Counted from the first letter of the stretch, positions 1-9,487 are shown. The stretch is 62,605 bases of DNA from an uncultured Ruminococcus sp. (GCF_937915125.1 NZ_CALDMP010000005.1:1-62605); one strand, 5' to 3'. Translations and numbers: made by a program. Notes: a model not told the origin generated them from the sequence alone.

Positions 1-50
1 ACGAAAAATCTGACGGCGCATCTGACGCACAATCTTTGTGCGGTATTGCC
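1..50 (+). repeat. Family-1 hairpin repeat, right end (cut by window start)
   Basis: This is the last 50 bases of the repeat family described in the findings. It ends in the conserved TCTTTGTGCGGTATTGCC terminus and is followed by TTAA. Its interior matches the right arm of the 172-bp copies at 38507 and 56376. Confidence 0.9.
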
Positions 51-53
51 TTA

Positions 54-104
54 AATCAGTTCCTGGGGCGGTGTCGCAGCACTTTTCCAGGAACTGATTT
101 TTTT
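54..104 (+). terminator. Intrinsic terminator
   Basis: A 12-bp stem (ATCAGTTCCTGG paired with CCAGGAACTGAT) is followed by seven T. It would end transcription from a gene left of the window and insulates the GH9 gene. Confidence 0.75.
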
Positions 105-249
105 GCGAAATTAGGGTGATGCCTTTGTTTTCTGGAAAAGGCTATTCATAAAAAATGCTTGTAATGTCTCTGCAAATATGTTACACTGGAAAATAGATGA
201 AATTTCCGATAAATCGGAGCGTTTTTGTTTTTTTTGTAGGAGGATTTAT

Positions 250-2550
250 ATGAAACATCGTAACATGTATCGTTTTGCCGCTGGATTCACTGCGGCAGTT
301 CAGGTGGCGATGCTGTGTGCTGTATTGCCAGTCAGTGCTGGAGTGGAACTGAACACTAATCTGATGGCGAAGCGCCAGCGGTGGAAACTTTATACGGATG
401 CCAGCGCTGAGGCGGATTATACTGCTTATAATTCTATCGATGCAACGATCACAAATACAGGCGATCTGGATTATTCTGTGCAGATGTATTATAACGGACT
501 GCCGCTGTACCAGGGCGGTGTGTATGCGCTTCAATTTGATATTTCCAGTACAGTTCCCCGGACAGCTGAGGTGTTTCTTCAGGAAAATGGCGGAGATTAT
601 ACTGCATATTTTGCGAAAAGCCTGTCACTGACAGAAGAAACACAGACTGTGGAAGTTACCTTTACAATGGAAGAAGAAACAGATTTGATTTCCAAGTTTG
701 TGCTGAACTGCGGCAATATGGGAAGCGAGCTGGAAACTCATGTCATTTCGCTGAACAATGCTTCTCTTATGCTGATCGATGACGCTAATGTGGATTACAG
801 TACTTTTGAAATGCCGGAGAAATCCATTCTGCTCAATCAGGTGGGCTATCTGACCCATGCCGAAAAGACAGCCGTATTCCGTGGACTGGAAACGGAAGAG
901 ACGTTTACGGTTCATCGTGCAGAAACGGGTGAAACGGTATATACCGGGACCATTTCCGATGCCCAGGAAAATACAAGTGCAGAGGAAATGGATTGGCAGG
1001 CAGATTTTTCTGGGGTGACAGAGCCGGGTACCTATTACCTTGAGTCGGAGACTTGCGGAAAATCGGATACATTTTCTATCGGGGATGATGTGTACAATGA
1101 TCTGACGGACAGCATGGTGCGGATGTTCTATCTCCAGCGCTGCGGCTGTGAAGTGGAGGATGAGACTTTTGGACACGGCCCATGCCACACACAGCAGACT
1201 CTGGACTATACCACCGGAGAAGAAATGGATGTGACCGGCGGTTGGCATGATGCCGGTGACTATGGCAGATATGTCACAGCTGCCGCAAAGGCAGTGGCGG
1301 ATCTGCTCTGGGCATATCAATACAATCCGTCTCTGTTTTCTGACCATGTAGGCATTCCCGAAAGCGGAAATGGAGTTCCCGATGTGCTGGACGAAGTGCG
1401 CTATGAACTGGAATGGATGCAGAAAATGCAAGATATGGAAACTGGCGGTGTCCATCACAAGGTGACCTGTCGGAACTTCCCCGGCTATATCATGCCGGAT
1501 CAGGAGACGGATACCCTCTATGTGACGCCGGTTTCGTCTCTGGCAACGGCAGATTTTGCGGCGGTTATGGCCATGGCATATCAGTGGTACGGAGAATTTG
1601 ACAGCACGTTTGCTGAAGAATGTCTGACGCGTGCAAAACTTGCCTGGAGTTATCTGAGTGATAATCCGAGTCTGGTATTTACCAATCCCAATGACATTTC
1701 CACAGGAACCTATGCAAACTATTCTGATATGGACGAACGATTCTGGGCTGCTGCTGCGCTGTATGCTGCAACAGGCAAGAAAGCCTATAAGAACGGCGTG
1801 AATGACGGGTTGGATTCGCCTTCCCTCCAGATTGCATTCGACTGGGGAACCATCAGCGGATATGGATATCTTTCTCTGCTTTCTATGCCGGTGGAAAAAC
1901 TGGACGCAAACATTCGGGAAACACTGACGGAAGATTTTATGAAAAATGCAGCTTCTCTTTACAAGACGGCTTCGTCCGATGCGTATCACAGCAGTGTTTC
2001 CACCTATTACTGGGGAAGCAATATGACAATTGCAAACAATGGCTTTCTTCTGTCGAGAACAGCACAGCTGACGGGAAATTACGATTATCTGGACATTGCC
2101 TATGACCAGCTGTATTACTTGCTTGGATCAAATGCCACAGGCTATTGCTTTGTCAGTGGTTTTGGCAGCCAATCTCCTCAGAATCCCCATCACCGTCCGT
2201 CTATGGCAGTGGGACAGGCGATGCCTGGTATGCTGGCAGGTGGTGTAAATCAGAACCTGGAGGATGAGACGGCAGAGGCGATACTGCAATTCACTCCCAA
2301 TGCAAAGCGGTATCTGGATCATTCAGAGAGTTATTCTACCAATGAAATTGCGATCTATTGGAATTCTCCCATGATTCTGCTGCTGTCTGTGCTTACGAAA
2401 GCGGCAGAACCAATACCGGGGGATATGAATTCTGACAGAGTTGTCAACGGAATGGATCTTGCACTGCTGCGTCAGAAGACGCTGACGGGTGACGCAGCAA
2501 TGGCAGATGTGGTTTCTTTGCAAAAATTCCTGCTGGGCATCGAAATGTAA
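250..2550 (+). CDS. Secreted GH9 endoglucanase with CBM-like module and dockerin
   Basis: Predicted cellulosomal endo-acting glucanase that cuts beta-1,4-glucan outside the cell. The start at 250 is chosen for GTAGGAGG seven bases upstream and the signal peptide that follows (residues 1-30). Residues about 33-178 resemble a CBM4-like beta-sandwich. Residues 190-285 are the Ig-like module usual before GH9 (KSILLNQVGY). The GH9 domain follows, with GGWHDAGDYG (catalytic Asp, about 331-339), NPHHRPS, and the catalytic Glu in NEIAIYWNSP near the end. The last 48 residues are a dockerin. Its first repeat (GDMNSDRVVNGMD) has the Asp/Asn calcium ligands, while the second (DAAMADVVSLQKFL) keeps the helix but lost the calcium loop. 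It would dock on a scaffoldin such as the next gene's product. GH9 assignment is firm; substrate preference is inferred. Confidence 0.93.
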   Translation: MKHRNMYRFAAGFTAAVQVAMLCAVLPVSAGVELNTNLMAKRQRWKLYTDASAEADYTAYNSIDATITNTGDLDYSVQMYYNGLPLYQGGVYALQFDISSTVPRTAEVFLQENGGDYTAYFAKSLSLTEETQTVEVTFTMEEETDLISKFVLNCGNMGSELETHVISLNNASLMLIDDANVDYSTFEMPEKSILLNQVGYLTHAEKTAVFRGLETEETFTVHRAETGETVYTGTISDAQENTSAEEMDWQADFSGVTEPGTYYLESETCGKSDTFSIGDDVYNDLTDSMVRMFYLQRCGCEVEDETFGHGPCHTQQTLDYTTGEEMDVTGGWHDAGDYGRYVTAAAKAVADLLWAYQYNPSLFSDHVGIPESGNGVPDVLDEVRYELEWMQKMQDMETGGVHHKVTCRNFPGYIMPDQETDTLYVTPVSSLATADFAAVMAMAYQWYGEFDSTFAEECLTRAKLAWSYLSDNPSLVFTNPNDISTGTYANYSDMDERFWAAAALYAATGKKAYKNGVNDGLDSPSLQIAFDWGTISGYGYLSLLSMPVEKLDANIRETLTEDFMKNAASLYKTASSDAYHSSVSTYYWGSNMTIANNGFLLSRTAQLTGNYDYLDIAYDQLYYLLGSNATGYCFVSGFGSQSPQNPHHRPSMAVGQAMPGMLAGGVNQNLEDETAEAILQFTPNAKRYLDHSESYSTNEIAIYWNSPMILLLSVLTKAAEPIPGDMNSDRVVNGMDLALLRQKTLTGDAAMADVVSLQKFLLGIEM

Positions 2551-2587
2551 CACGAGTGTATGACATAAATTTCAGCGCCTGATCTAA

Positions 2588-2614
2588 GGCAATACCGCGC
2601 AATCTTTGCGTAGG
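2588..2614 (+). repeat. Degenerate family-1 repeat fragment
   Basis: The sequence GGCAATACCGCGCAA matches the left terminus of the family-1 repeat, preceded by CTAA as in intact copies. The right end is lost. It lies 37 bases after the GH9 stop. Confidence 0.5.
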
Positions 2615-2678
2615 TTTTCCGGGGCTTCGGATAAAATATACTATTTATAATATAATAGGCGTACTGCGGTACGGGAAA

Positions 2679-2709
2679 ACGGTGGAGGATTGCTCTGCCG
2701 TTTTTTATT
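2679..2709 (+). terminator. Intrinsic terminator after GH9
   Basis: A nine-pair stem (ACGGTGGAG with CTCTGCCGT, two wobble pairs) is followed by a T-run. The rest of the 2551-2873 gap shows nothing else beyond the repeat fragment. Confidence 0.6.
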
Positions 2710-2873
2710 GGAAAGAGTAATTCTGAACTCTTATTGGACATTTTTGGAATATATAAAAGACATAGTGCCATGTATTTTTGCACGTTAAAATTTTGGATTT
2801 GGAAAAGATGCACAAAAACGGCATTGTATTTTTTGCAAGGCTTATAAATTTATGTGGAAAATGAAAAAAGTAC

Positions 2874-2902
2874 TTGCAAATTTCGGATAAATATTATATA
2901 CT
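2874..2902 (+). promoter_or_regulatory. Sigma-A promoter of the scaffoldin gene
   Basis: TTGCAA and TATACT are separated by 17 bases. The start site would be near 2909, leaving an untranslated leader of about 190 bases. Confidence 0.7.
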
Positions 2903-2908
2903 GGTATA

Positions 2909-3096
2909 TGGAGAAGTATGGTGCAGACGGGCACATGGGACTGTGCGGGAATGCGGCGTATGGCTGTACAATTTGGAGCGGAAAGGGGGACGCAGACGAC
3001 TGGTACAGCGGCGGCGCAGACAGGTACGGCAGCTTCTCTGCATCCATGCGGCGGCAGTTTTGCCGCGGCTCACATTTTTTTCAATAGAAAGGAAGA
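2909..3096 (+). promoter_or_regulatory. Long structured 5' leader with terminator-like hairpin
   Basis: This GC-rich leader precedes the scaffoldin start. It ends in a perfect hairpin (GCGGCA-GTTT-TGCCGC, 3051-3066) followed shortly by eight T at 3074-3081, just before the ribosome binding site. That arrangement resembles an attenuator or RNA switch. The upstream part has further self-complementary pieces (GTGCAGACGGGCAC). No known riboswitch class was recognised. Confidence 0.4.
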
Positions 3097-6000
3097 ATGA
3101 TAATCATGAAGATGAAAAAGTTTATTTCATCTCTCACCGCTGGCGTAATGGCGGCTACAACGGTTTTCACTAGTGCTCTGGTGACACCGGCTATGTCGTT
3201 CTTGGCTAGTGCAGCTGAGGTTGATCCAATCAAGATTGTAAATGGTACTCCTGTTGATGTAACTAGCGGAACAGCAACTGAAGAGATTACCGGTATTAAA
3301 ATTTCTGGTAAGACCATTAATGATGCAACATATAATAAGTATGTTGGCACAAATATTTATGTTACTATTAATGGAACGACTACGTCATATACAGATTTAG
3401 TGGTAGATGATGGCGGAGATAACTGGACACCAAATAGTGATTTCTCATTCACGCTTGATTTTGACCCGACTGTTGCATCTGGAGATGCATATGGGGTAAC
3501 ACTGGAAGCATTTGGGTGGAAAGATTTGGCAGATGGCTTTGCTCAAATTACAGATGTAACATTGATTACAGAGGCTGTGACTACTGAGACCACTGATGTT
3601 GCCGAAACCACCACTGTTCCTGAGGAAACTACCACTATTTCTACCGATGAATCCGTGGAGACAAGCGAAACAACTTCGATCACCACTTCTGCTCCGGAAA
3701 AGAATGACAAGGAAATTACTGATTTCGAAGTAAAATCTGAAAAGGGCATCGATGGTAAGATGTACAGCTACATCGAATTCGACCCGGACGGTGCAGAATC
3801 TGCTACTTTGATTTACAAGGTAACAACAGACGACAACAATACAAGCGGTTCTTTTGGTACCTGGAATGGCAGTCTGCCGGCTGACGAACAGTGGCAGCAG
3901 GTTGACTTTACAAATATTCCTGTTCCGGACAATAAGGAAGTTTCTGTGGATTACGTAATCCCGGCAACTGTAGGTACTTCTGTAAAGGCTAGTGTATACT
4001 ATCCTGGTGTAGATGGCGTTGAATTTGTGAAAGTAATTCTTCACTATGGTGACACTCCTGCAAGCTCTGAGAGCAGTGAAACGACTTCTACAACCGAAGC
4101 AACTTCTACAACCGAAGCAACTTCTACAACCGAAGCGACTTCTACAATCGAAGCAACTTCTACAACCGAAGCGACTTCTACAACTGAAGCGACTTCTACA
4201 ACCGAAGCAACTTCTACAACTGAAGCAACTTCTACAACCGAAGTAACAACTTCAACAACGGAAGCTACGACCACAATCCAGACTGAGACAACTAAGGCTA
4301 GCGAGACCGAGACTTCTAAGACAGAAGCAACCACTGCAAAGACTACCGCAAAGACAACTACCAAGACAACTGCAAAGACTACAGTTACCACTACCACAAA
4401 GGCTCCTGCAAGCACAATCGGAACAGAGGCGCCGAAGGGTAAGGGTATCGTATTCGATATTGCAGAAGTTGAGGCAACTCCGGGCGAAGAGGAAATTACT
4501 GTACCGGTTTCTGTAAAGAATGCAATTCCTGCGAATGGTATTTCTCTGACACTGGATATTCCGGAAGTTACTGCAAGAATCCTGACTCTGAGCTATGGCG
4601 ACCAGTCCGTGGACGATTACATGAGCTTCGACAGCGTACAGAAAAACCTGGTAGGCTATATGGCTTATACAGAAAACGGTCTTGACACTTCTATGGAAGC
4701 AGAAGACCGCTGGCTGTACTTTGCATGGGCTGTAAACGGCTCTGCTTCTCAGCCGGATGACGGCGATGCATTTGCACTGCTGTTCGATGTTTCTTCTGAT
4801 GCGATTTCTGTTGCAGAAGAATATGGTCTGGAACTGATGACCGATGCTGATGGCAATACTTATTATGAATTCCCGATTTACTTCGCACCGCAGGGTACTG
4901 TAAACTGGGACTATACTGGTAAGTATCCGGACGATGATCCGTCTAACCCGTATCTGCTGCCCACACAGAGCTATGCAGACGCACAGAACAAGAACATCTT
5001 TGACACTGACGTTACCTGCTACAGCGGTGCGATCCGCATCTATGCTGAAAAGCAGAGCACAACAACCAGCACTTCGAAGGAAATGCCCATCAATCTGGAT
5101 ATTGATGAAGTATTCGTTTATCCGGAAGATGAGTTCGACCTGCCGGTAATGGTTACTGCACAGAACGGCGTTGACACCAACAGCATGGCTGTAAAGGGTG
5201 TTATCAACATGCCGACTCCGACTGCAGATATGGTCATTGTTCCTTATGGTGAGGATTCCTCCATCACAAACTTCGGTGATTCCAACCAGGTAAACCTGAA
5301 GGAATTTATCGCATACAAGGATGGCACCTCTACTCTCACCGATGGTAGCGAACGCTGGATCCGCTTTGGTCTGACCCAGCAGGGTGCAGCTGCTGATCCG
5401 GCAGCACTGGATTATATCCTGGCTCTGACATTTGAGATTCCGGATAAGGATACTGTTATTTCCGTTGCAGAAGCAAATGGTCTGGAACTCCTGACTGGTG
5501 AGTATAACGGCGAAACTATTGAGTACTATGAGTTCCCGGTTGACTGGGCACCGCAGGGTACTGACAAGCAGCTGAGCGGCACCGATTGGGTTGAGGTTGA
5601 GCGTTTCCAGTATTCAAACGCAAACAACGTGGATATCTTCAAGGATCAGGTTGGCGTGAAGAACGGTGCGATCCGTGTTATCATGGGCGTAAAGGCTACT
5701 ACAACATCTGAAAGCACTACCACCACCACTACTACAACCACAACAACAACGACCACCGCTTCCTCTACAACAGAGACCAGCGAATCTACTACGACAACAA
5801 CAACGACTACCACTACAACAAGTGAAGAAACTACCACTACAACAACCACAACTACCACAACAACGACTACTACCACAACAACTACCACCACAACAGAAAG
5901 CTCTACTACCACAACAACTACCACCACAACGACAACTGTAAGCGAAACAGAGACAACAACATCTGAATCGACTACAGAGTCCACTACAACCACCACCACA

Positions 6001-6858
6001 ACAACCACTACAACAACTGAGAGTGAAGTGACAACTACCACAACAACTAGCACAACGACTACAACCACTACTACTTCTGGTACAACAACCACCAGAAGAG
6101 GCGCGAATACCATGACATTCACCACAACATCGACAACAACAGCCACCACCACAACTACTTCCGAAACCACAACCACCACTACTACTACCACAACAACTTC
6201 CGAAACCACAACTTCCAAAACCACATCTTCGGAAGTTGAGCCACCCACCACAACTACAACACGCCTCTCTGCTGAGCTAAAGCCGGATGCAGGCTTCTAC
6301 TTCTCTGTAGATAATAATGACTTTAATCCGGCTGATCTGATCACTGTTTATGCGATCGATGAAAAGAATCAGCAGAAGGATGTAACAGCTCAGGTTACAT
6401 TTGAGTATGCAACACCTGCCGAGATGTTCGAGGCTGTTGGTGAAGCATATGTTGCGAAAGAGCTGAAGGCTTACTTTAATGACGAAGATGGCACAAAGAC
6501 AGAGCTGGATGTGGCTCCTATGGTTTATATCGGCGTAAAGGGCGATACAACTCTGGATTCCAAGGTGACTCCGGATGACGCTTATTACGCATTGGTATAC
6601 TATGCATCTTGCTCCGTTGGTAAGGCAGCAACTCTGACAGACGGCAAGGATGAGAACCTGGAGAAGCTTGCTTACTTCCTGACTGATGTTGACACAGAGG
6701 GCAAGGCAGGCGCAGATACTGATACAGAGAAGGTAAGCCCGGACGATGCATATTATCAGCTGGTTTACTATGCAAGTGAATCTGTTGGTAAGGATATCAC
6801 ATGGCCGGATGTTATTCCGTCTCTGAAGAAGCTGGAAGGTTCTATCTGGGCTTCGTAA
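3097..6858 (+). CDS. Cellulosomal scaffoldin: two cohesin-like modules, Thr linkers, X-dockerin
   Basis: Structural protein that would hold dockerin enzymes and itself attach to an anchoring protein. Order: signal peptide (1-40); N-terminal beta-rich module (about 42-148); Thr linker; second module (207-325, ITDFEVKSEKG, of a type seen in ruminococcal surface proteins, role unknown); a linker with about nine TSTTEA repeats; cohesin-like module 1 (about 449-650, VEATPGEEEITVPV); cohesin-like module 2 (660-865, VFVYPEDEFDLPVMV); a Thr linker of about 185 residues; X module (1053-1150); and a dockerin with two repeats ending VTPDDAYYALVYYAS and VSPDDAYYQLVYYAS. X-dockerin ends are typical of R. 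flavefaciens scaffoldins and CttA, which bind the cell-wall cohesin ScaE. SD AAAGGAAG is only 3-4 bases from ATG 3097; ATG 3106 is the alternative start. The cohesins are recognised by pattern, not alignment. Confidence 0.85.
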   Translation: MIIMKMKKFISSLTAGVMAATTVFTSALVTPAMSFLASAAEVDPIKIVNGTPVDVTSGTATEEITGIKISGKTINDATYNKYVGTNIYVTINGTTTSYTDLVVDDGGDNWTPNSDFSFTLDFDPTVASGDAYGVTLEAFGWKDLADGFAQITDVTLITEAVTTETTDVAETTTVPEETTTISTDESVETSETTSITTSAPEKNDKEITDFEVKSEKGIDGKMYSYIEFDPDGAESATLIYKVTTDDNNTSGSFGTWNGSLPADEQWQQVDFTNIPVPDNKEVSVDYVIPATVGTSVKASVYYPGVDGVEFVKVILHYGDTPASSESSETTSTTEATSTTEATSTTEATSTIEATSTTEATSTTEATSTTEATSTTEATSTTEVTTSTTEATTTIQTETTKASETETSKTEATTAKTTAKTTTKTTAKTTVTTTTKAPASTIGTEAPKGKGIVFDIAEVEATPGEEEITVPVSVKNAIPANGISLTLDIPEVTARILTLSYGDQSVDDYMSFDSVQKNLVGYMAYTENGLDTSMEAEDRWLYFAWAVNGSASQPDDGDAFALLFDVSSDAISVAEEYGLELMTDADGNTYYEFPIYFAPQGTVNWDYTGKYPDDDPSNPYLLPTQSYADAQNKNIFDTDVTCYSGAIRIYAEKQSTTTSTSKEMPINLDIDEVFVYPEDEFDLPVMVTAQNGVDTNSMAVKGVINMPTPTADMVIVPYGEDSSITNFGDSNQVNLKEFIAYKDGTSTLTDGSERWIRFGLTQQGAAADPAALDYILALTFEIPDKDTVISVAEANGLELLTGEYNGETIEYYEFPVDWAPQGTDKQLSGTDWVEVERFQYSNANNVDIFKDQVGVKNGAIRVIMGVKATTTSESTTTTTTTTTTTTTTASSTTETSESTTTTTTTTTTTSEETTTTTTTTTTTTTTTTTTTTTTESSTTTTTTTTTTTVSETETTTSESTTESTTTTTTTTTTTTESEVTTTTTTSTTTTTTTTSGTTTTRRGANTMTFTTTSTTTATTTTTSETTTTTTTTTTTSETTTSKTTSSEVEPPTTTTTRLSAELKPDAGFYFSVDNNDFNPADLITVYAIDEKNQQKDVTAQVTFEYATPAEMFEAVGEAYVAKELKAYFNDEDGTKTELDVAPMVYIGVKGDTTLDSKVTPDDAYYALVYYASCSVGKAATLTDGKDENLEKLAYFLTDVDTEGKAGADTDTEKVSPDDAYYQLVYYASESVGKDITWPDVIPSLKKLEGSIWAS
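4081..4248 (+). repeat. 18-bp minisatellite coding TSTTEA
   Basis: About nine near-identical 18-bp units (ACTTCTACAACCGAAGCA) encode a linker in the scaffoldin. Near identity at the DNA level suggests recent copy-number change by slippage. Confidence 0.9.
5697..6262 (+). repeat. Thr-codon low-complexity linker
   Basis: More than 180 codons, mostly ACN with scattered SE/ET, code the linker between cohesin-like module 2 and the X-dockerin. The antisense reading gives a meaningless poly-Val frame. This is an assembly- and slippage-prone stretch. Confidence 0.9.
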
Positions 6859-6905
6859 GCAGAATTTCATTTTGACAGCATAGGAAAAATGACATAAGTT
6901 ACTGA

Positions 6906-6945
6906 GACCCGGTGCGGGAGAAATCCTGCACCGGGTTTTTGTTTT
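6906..6945 (+). terminator. Intrinsic terminator after scaffoldin
   Basis: ACCCGGTGCGGG pairs with CCTGCACCGGGT, followed by TTTTTGTTTT. Confidence 0.85.
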
Positions 6946-7037
6946 CAGGTCAGAGTGTAGATTTACTTGCTTTTTCAAGGATCGTACTTTGTTTTTTTCA
7001 AACTATTCAAAAAAGAGCAAAAATCTCAAATCTATGC

Positions 7038-7066
7038 TTGCAAAATCGTACAGAATCGGCTATACT
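7038..7066 (+). promoter_or_regulatory. Sigma-A promoter of galK-galE
   Basis: TTGCAA and TATACT are separated by 17 bases, about 50 bases upstream of the galactokinase start. Confidence 0.7.
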
Positions 7067-7120
7067 TATTATGAAGCGGTTTTCGCTTTCAGACCATGAC
7101 AAATAGAGGAGGGAATGCTC

Positions 7121-8410
7121 TTGAAAACAATACAGGAAACACGACAGATGTTGCAAGCCCGTGTTCTGGATGATATCATCTCGAAACTGTGCGGCGGAGC
7201 AGACCAGATTGAAGCCTATCGAAAACGTTTGCTTCATGCAATAGATGCATTTGCTGCGCAATTTGGCACTGATCGTAAAATTGCTTTATTTTCCGCACCA
7301 GGAAGAACTGAGCTTGGCGGAAATCATACAGACCATCAGAGAGGCCATGTACTTGCGGCAAGTGTCAATTTGGATATCATCGCAGTTGCGGCATACCGTG
7401 AGGATAATGTGATTCAGGTACAGTCAGAGGGCTTTCCGATGGACGTGATTTCTCTGGATGAACTGGAACCGCAGACGGATAAAAAACCGGATGCAGCGGA
7501 GCTGATCCGCGGCGTTGCTGCACGTTTCAAAGAGCTTGGTTCTCCGTTGACGAAAGGCTTTGATGCATATACCACATCTCAGGTCATGAAAGGGTCGGGG
7601 CTTTCTTCGTCGGCTGCTTTTGAAGTGCTTATAGGGAATATCTGCAATGCGCTTTATGCAGAGAATCGTTTCAGCGCTGTGGAGCTTGCACAGATCGGAC
7701 AGTATGCAGAAAACGTCTACTTTCAGAAGCCCTGTGGTCTCATGGATCAGATGGCTTCTTCAGTGGGAGGCGCAGTTGCCATTGACTTGTTCGAAGAACA
7801 TGCACCGGAAGTAGAGCCTGTTCCTTTCGATTTTTCTAAGACAGGTTATGCATTGTGTATTGTGGATACCGGCGGCAATCACGCTGATCTGACGGCAGAG
7901 TATGCGGCGATTCCGGCGGAAATGCATTCGGTTGCAGCATATTTCGGAAAGGAAGTCCTGTCCGAAGTGCCGGCAAATGAAGTGCTCTGTGCCATTCCAG
8001 AATTGCGGAAGGCATGCGGCGACCGCGCTGTGCTCCGTGCCATACACTACTATCGTGAGGATCGCCGTGCTCAGGGCGAGTCGGATGCTCTGGAACGTGG
8101 TGATTTTGAAGCATTTCTTCATCTGGTGCAAAATTCAGGTCAATCTTCGTACTGTCTGCTGCAAAATGTATATCCCTCTTCTGTGCCGGAAGACCAGCCT
8201 GTGTCCATTGCGTTGGCTGTAGGGTCGGCGGTGCTTGGCGGCAGAGGTGCCATCCGGGTACACGGCGGCGGTTTTGGTGGTACCATTCAAGCGTTTGTCC
8301 CCACTGTGCTTCTGGCACAGTTCCGGGAGGGTATGGAACAAGCACTGGGTGCAGGCTGCTGCCATGTACTGCAAATTCGTCCTGTGGGCGGAACGACAAT
8401 TTTGATATGA
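7121..8410 (+). CDS. galK: Galactokinase
   Basis: Phosphorylates galactose to galactose-1-phosphate, the first committed Leloir step, in the cytoplasm. Three GHMP-kinase signatures are visible: GRTELGGNHTDHQRG (sugar-binding; Asn replaces the usual Glu before His), GSGLSSSAAFE (ATP loop) and VHGGGFGGTIQAF near the C-terminus. CGLMDQMASSVGG is also typical. Length (429 residues) is slightly above the usual 390. The start is set at TTG 7121 because AGGAGGG ends seven bases before it. An in-frame ATG at 7115 lies only one base after that site, so it is less likely. The gene is 29 bases from galE and probably co-transcribed. Confidence 0.93.
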   Translation: MKTIQETRQMLQARVLDDIISKLCGGADQIEAYRKRLLHAIDAFAAQFGTDRKIALFSAPGRTELGGNHTDHQRGHVLAASVNLDIIAVAAYREDNVIQVQSEGFPMDVISLDELEPQTDKKPDAAELIRGVAARFKELGSPLTKGFDAYTTSQVMKGSGLSSSAAFEVLIGNICNALYAENRFSAVELAQIGQYAENVYFQKPCGLMDQMASSVGGAVAIDLFEEHAPEVEPVPFDFSKTGYALCIVDTGGNHADLTAEYAAIPAEMHSVAAYFGKEVLSEVPANEVLCAIPELRKACGDRAVLRAIHYYREDRRAQGESDALERGDFEAFLHLVQNSGQSSYCLLQNVYPSSVPEDQPVSIALAVGSAVLGGRGAIRVHGGGFGGTIQAFVPTVLLAQFREGMEQALGAGCCHVLQIRPVGGTTILI

Positions 8411-8439
8411 CATTCAGATAAGAAAGGAAGCGTAGTAAA

Positions 8440-9450
8440 ATGGGTAAGATTCTGGTGACCGGAGGAACCGGTTTTATCGGAAGCCACACTTGTGTTGCAT
8501 TGATCAATGCAGGCTATCAAGTTGTAATTATGGACAATCTCAGCAATTCCAAGGTGGAGGCGATTGCCCGGATCGAACTGATCACGGGGAAGCATGTGCG
8601 TTTTTACCGGACAGACATGCGGGATGAAGAAGGCATGCGGCAGATTTTTGAGGATAATAAAATCGATGCGGTTATTCATTTTGCCGGACTGAAGGCAGTG
8701 GGCGAATCGGTGGAAAAGCCGCTGGAGTATTATCAGAACAACATCGGCGGCACACTGTCTCTGCTGCGTGTTATGAGAGAATATCAGTGTAATGTGATGA
8801 TCTTTTCTTCCAGTGCAACGGTGTATGGCTGTCAGAATCCTGTACCGTATCAGGAGGAAATGCCTACCTCTGCCACAAATCCCTATGGTTATACCAAGGT
8901 GATGATCGAACAGATCCTGCGTGATGTGTGCGTGGCAAATCCGAAATTCAGTGCTGTGGCACTGCGGTATTTCAACCCCATCGGTGCCCACGAAAGCGGT
9001 CTTTTGGGTGAGGATCCTAACGGGATCCCCAACAATCTGGTGCCCTATGTGGCACAGGTTGCCGTCGGCAAGCTGGATCATCTGAATGTTTATGGCGATG
9101 ACTATGATACCTCCGACGGCACAGGTGTCCGGGACTATATCCATGTGATGGATCTTGCCGGCGGTCATGTTGCAGCATTGGCATACGGTGTAGAGCGCAG
9201 CGGTTTTGAAGCTGTGAACCTGGGCACCGGAAAGGGCAGCAGTGTGCTGGAAGTCGTAAAGGCTTATGAAAAAGCCTGCGGAAAGAAAATCCCCGTAGAG
9301 ATCACTGACCGCCGTGCCGGAGATATTGCAACATCTTATGCAGATCCGGGAAAGGCAAAGGTACTGCTCGGCTGGGAAGCGACTGCGGACCTGGAAAAAA
9401 TGTGCGCCGACAGCTGGCGGTTTACCCAGCAGAATCCGGAGGGACTCTAA
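8440..9450 (+). CDS. galE: UDP-glucose 4-epimerase
   Basis: Interconverts UDP-galactose and UDP-glucose, completing galactose entry with galK and supplying UDP-galactose for glycans. It is a 336-residue SDR protein with the NAD-binding GGTGFIGSH motif at residues 7-15, SSSATVYG (catalytic Ser/Thr) and the YGYTK catalytic Tyr-Lys pair. The start has AAAGGAAG upstream. No galT is in the window, so the Leloir set is incomplete here. Confidence 0.96.
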   Translation: MGKILVTGGTGFIGSHTCVALINAGYQVVIMDNLSNSKVEAIARIELITGKHVRFYRTDMRDEEGMRQIFEDNKIDAVIHFAGLKAVGESVEKPLEYYQNNIGGTLSLLRVMREYQCNVMIFSSSATVYGCQNPVPYQEEMPTSATNPYGYTKVMIEQILRDVCVANPKFSAVALRYFNPIGAHESGLLGEDPNGIPNNLVPYVAQVAVGKLDHLNVYGDDYDTSDGTGVRDYIHVMDLAGGHVAALAYGVERSGFEAVNLGTGKGSSVLEVVKAYEKACGKKIPVEITDRRAGDIATSYADPGKAKVLLGWEATADLEKMCADSWRFTQQNPEGL

Positions 9451-9487
9451 GGAAGTACTGATTTCCTAATATCAGAAAGGAGCAGAT

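Noticed and set aside
625..1989. 454-residue ORF antisense to the GH9 gene
   Set aside because: No ribosome site or domain; the GH9 frame is clearly the coding one. The same holds for the long antisense frames at 17426-19384 and 20006-21340.
2909..3096. Known riboswitch class (such as c-di-GMP) in the scaffoldin leader
   Set aside because: The conserved core bases of the classes I know are not present.
4081..4248. Regular short repeats that could suggest a CRISPR array
   Set aside because: Units are contiguous 18-bp coding repeats without spacers.
5646..6251. 201-residue poly-Val ORF on the minus strand
   Set aside because: It is the antisense reading of the Thr-codon linker in the scaffoldin.
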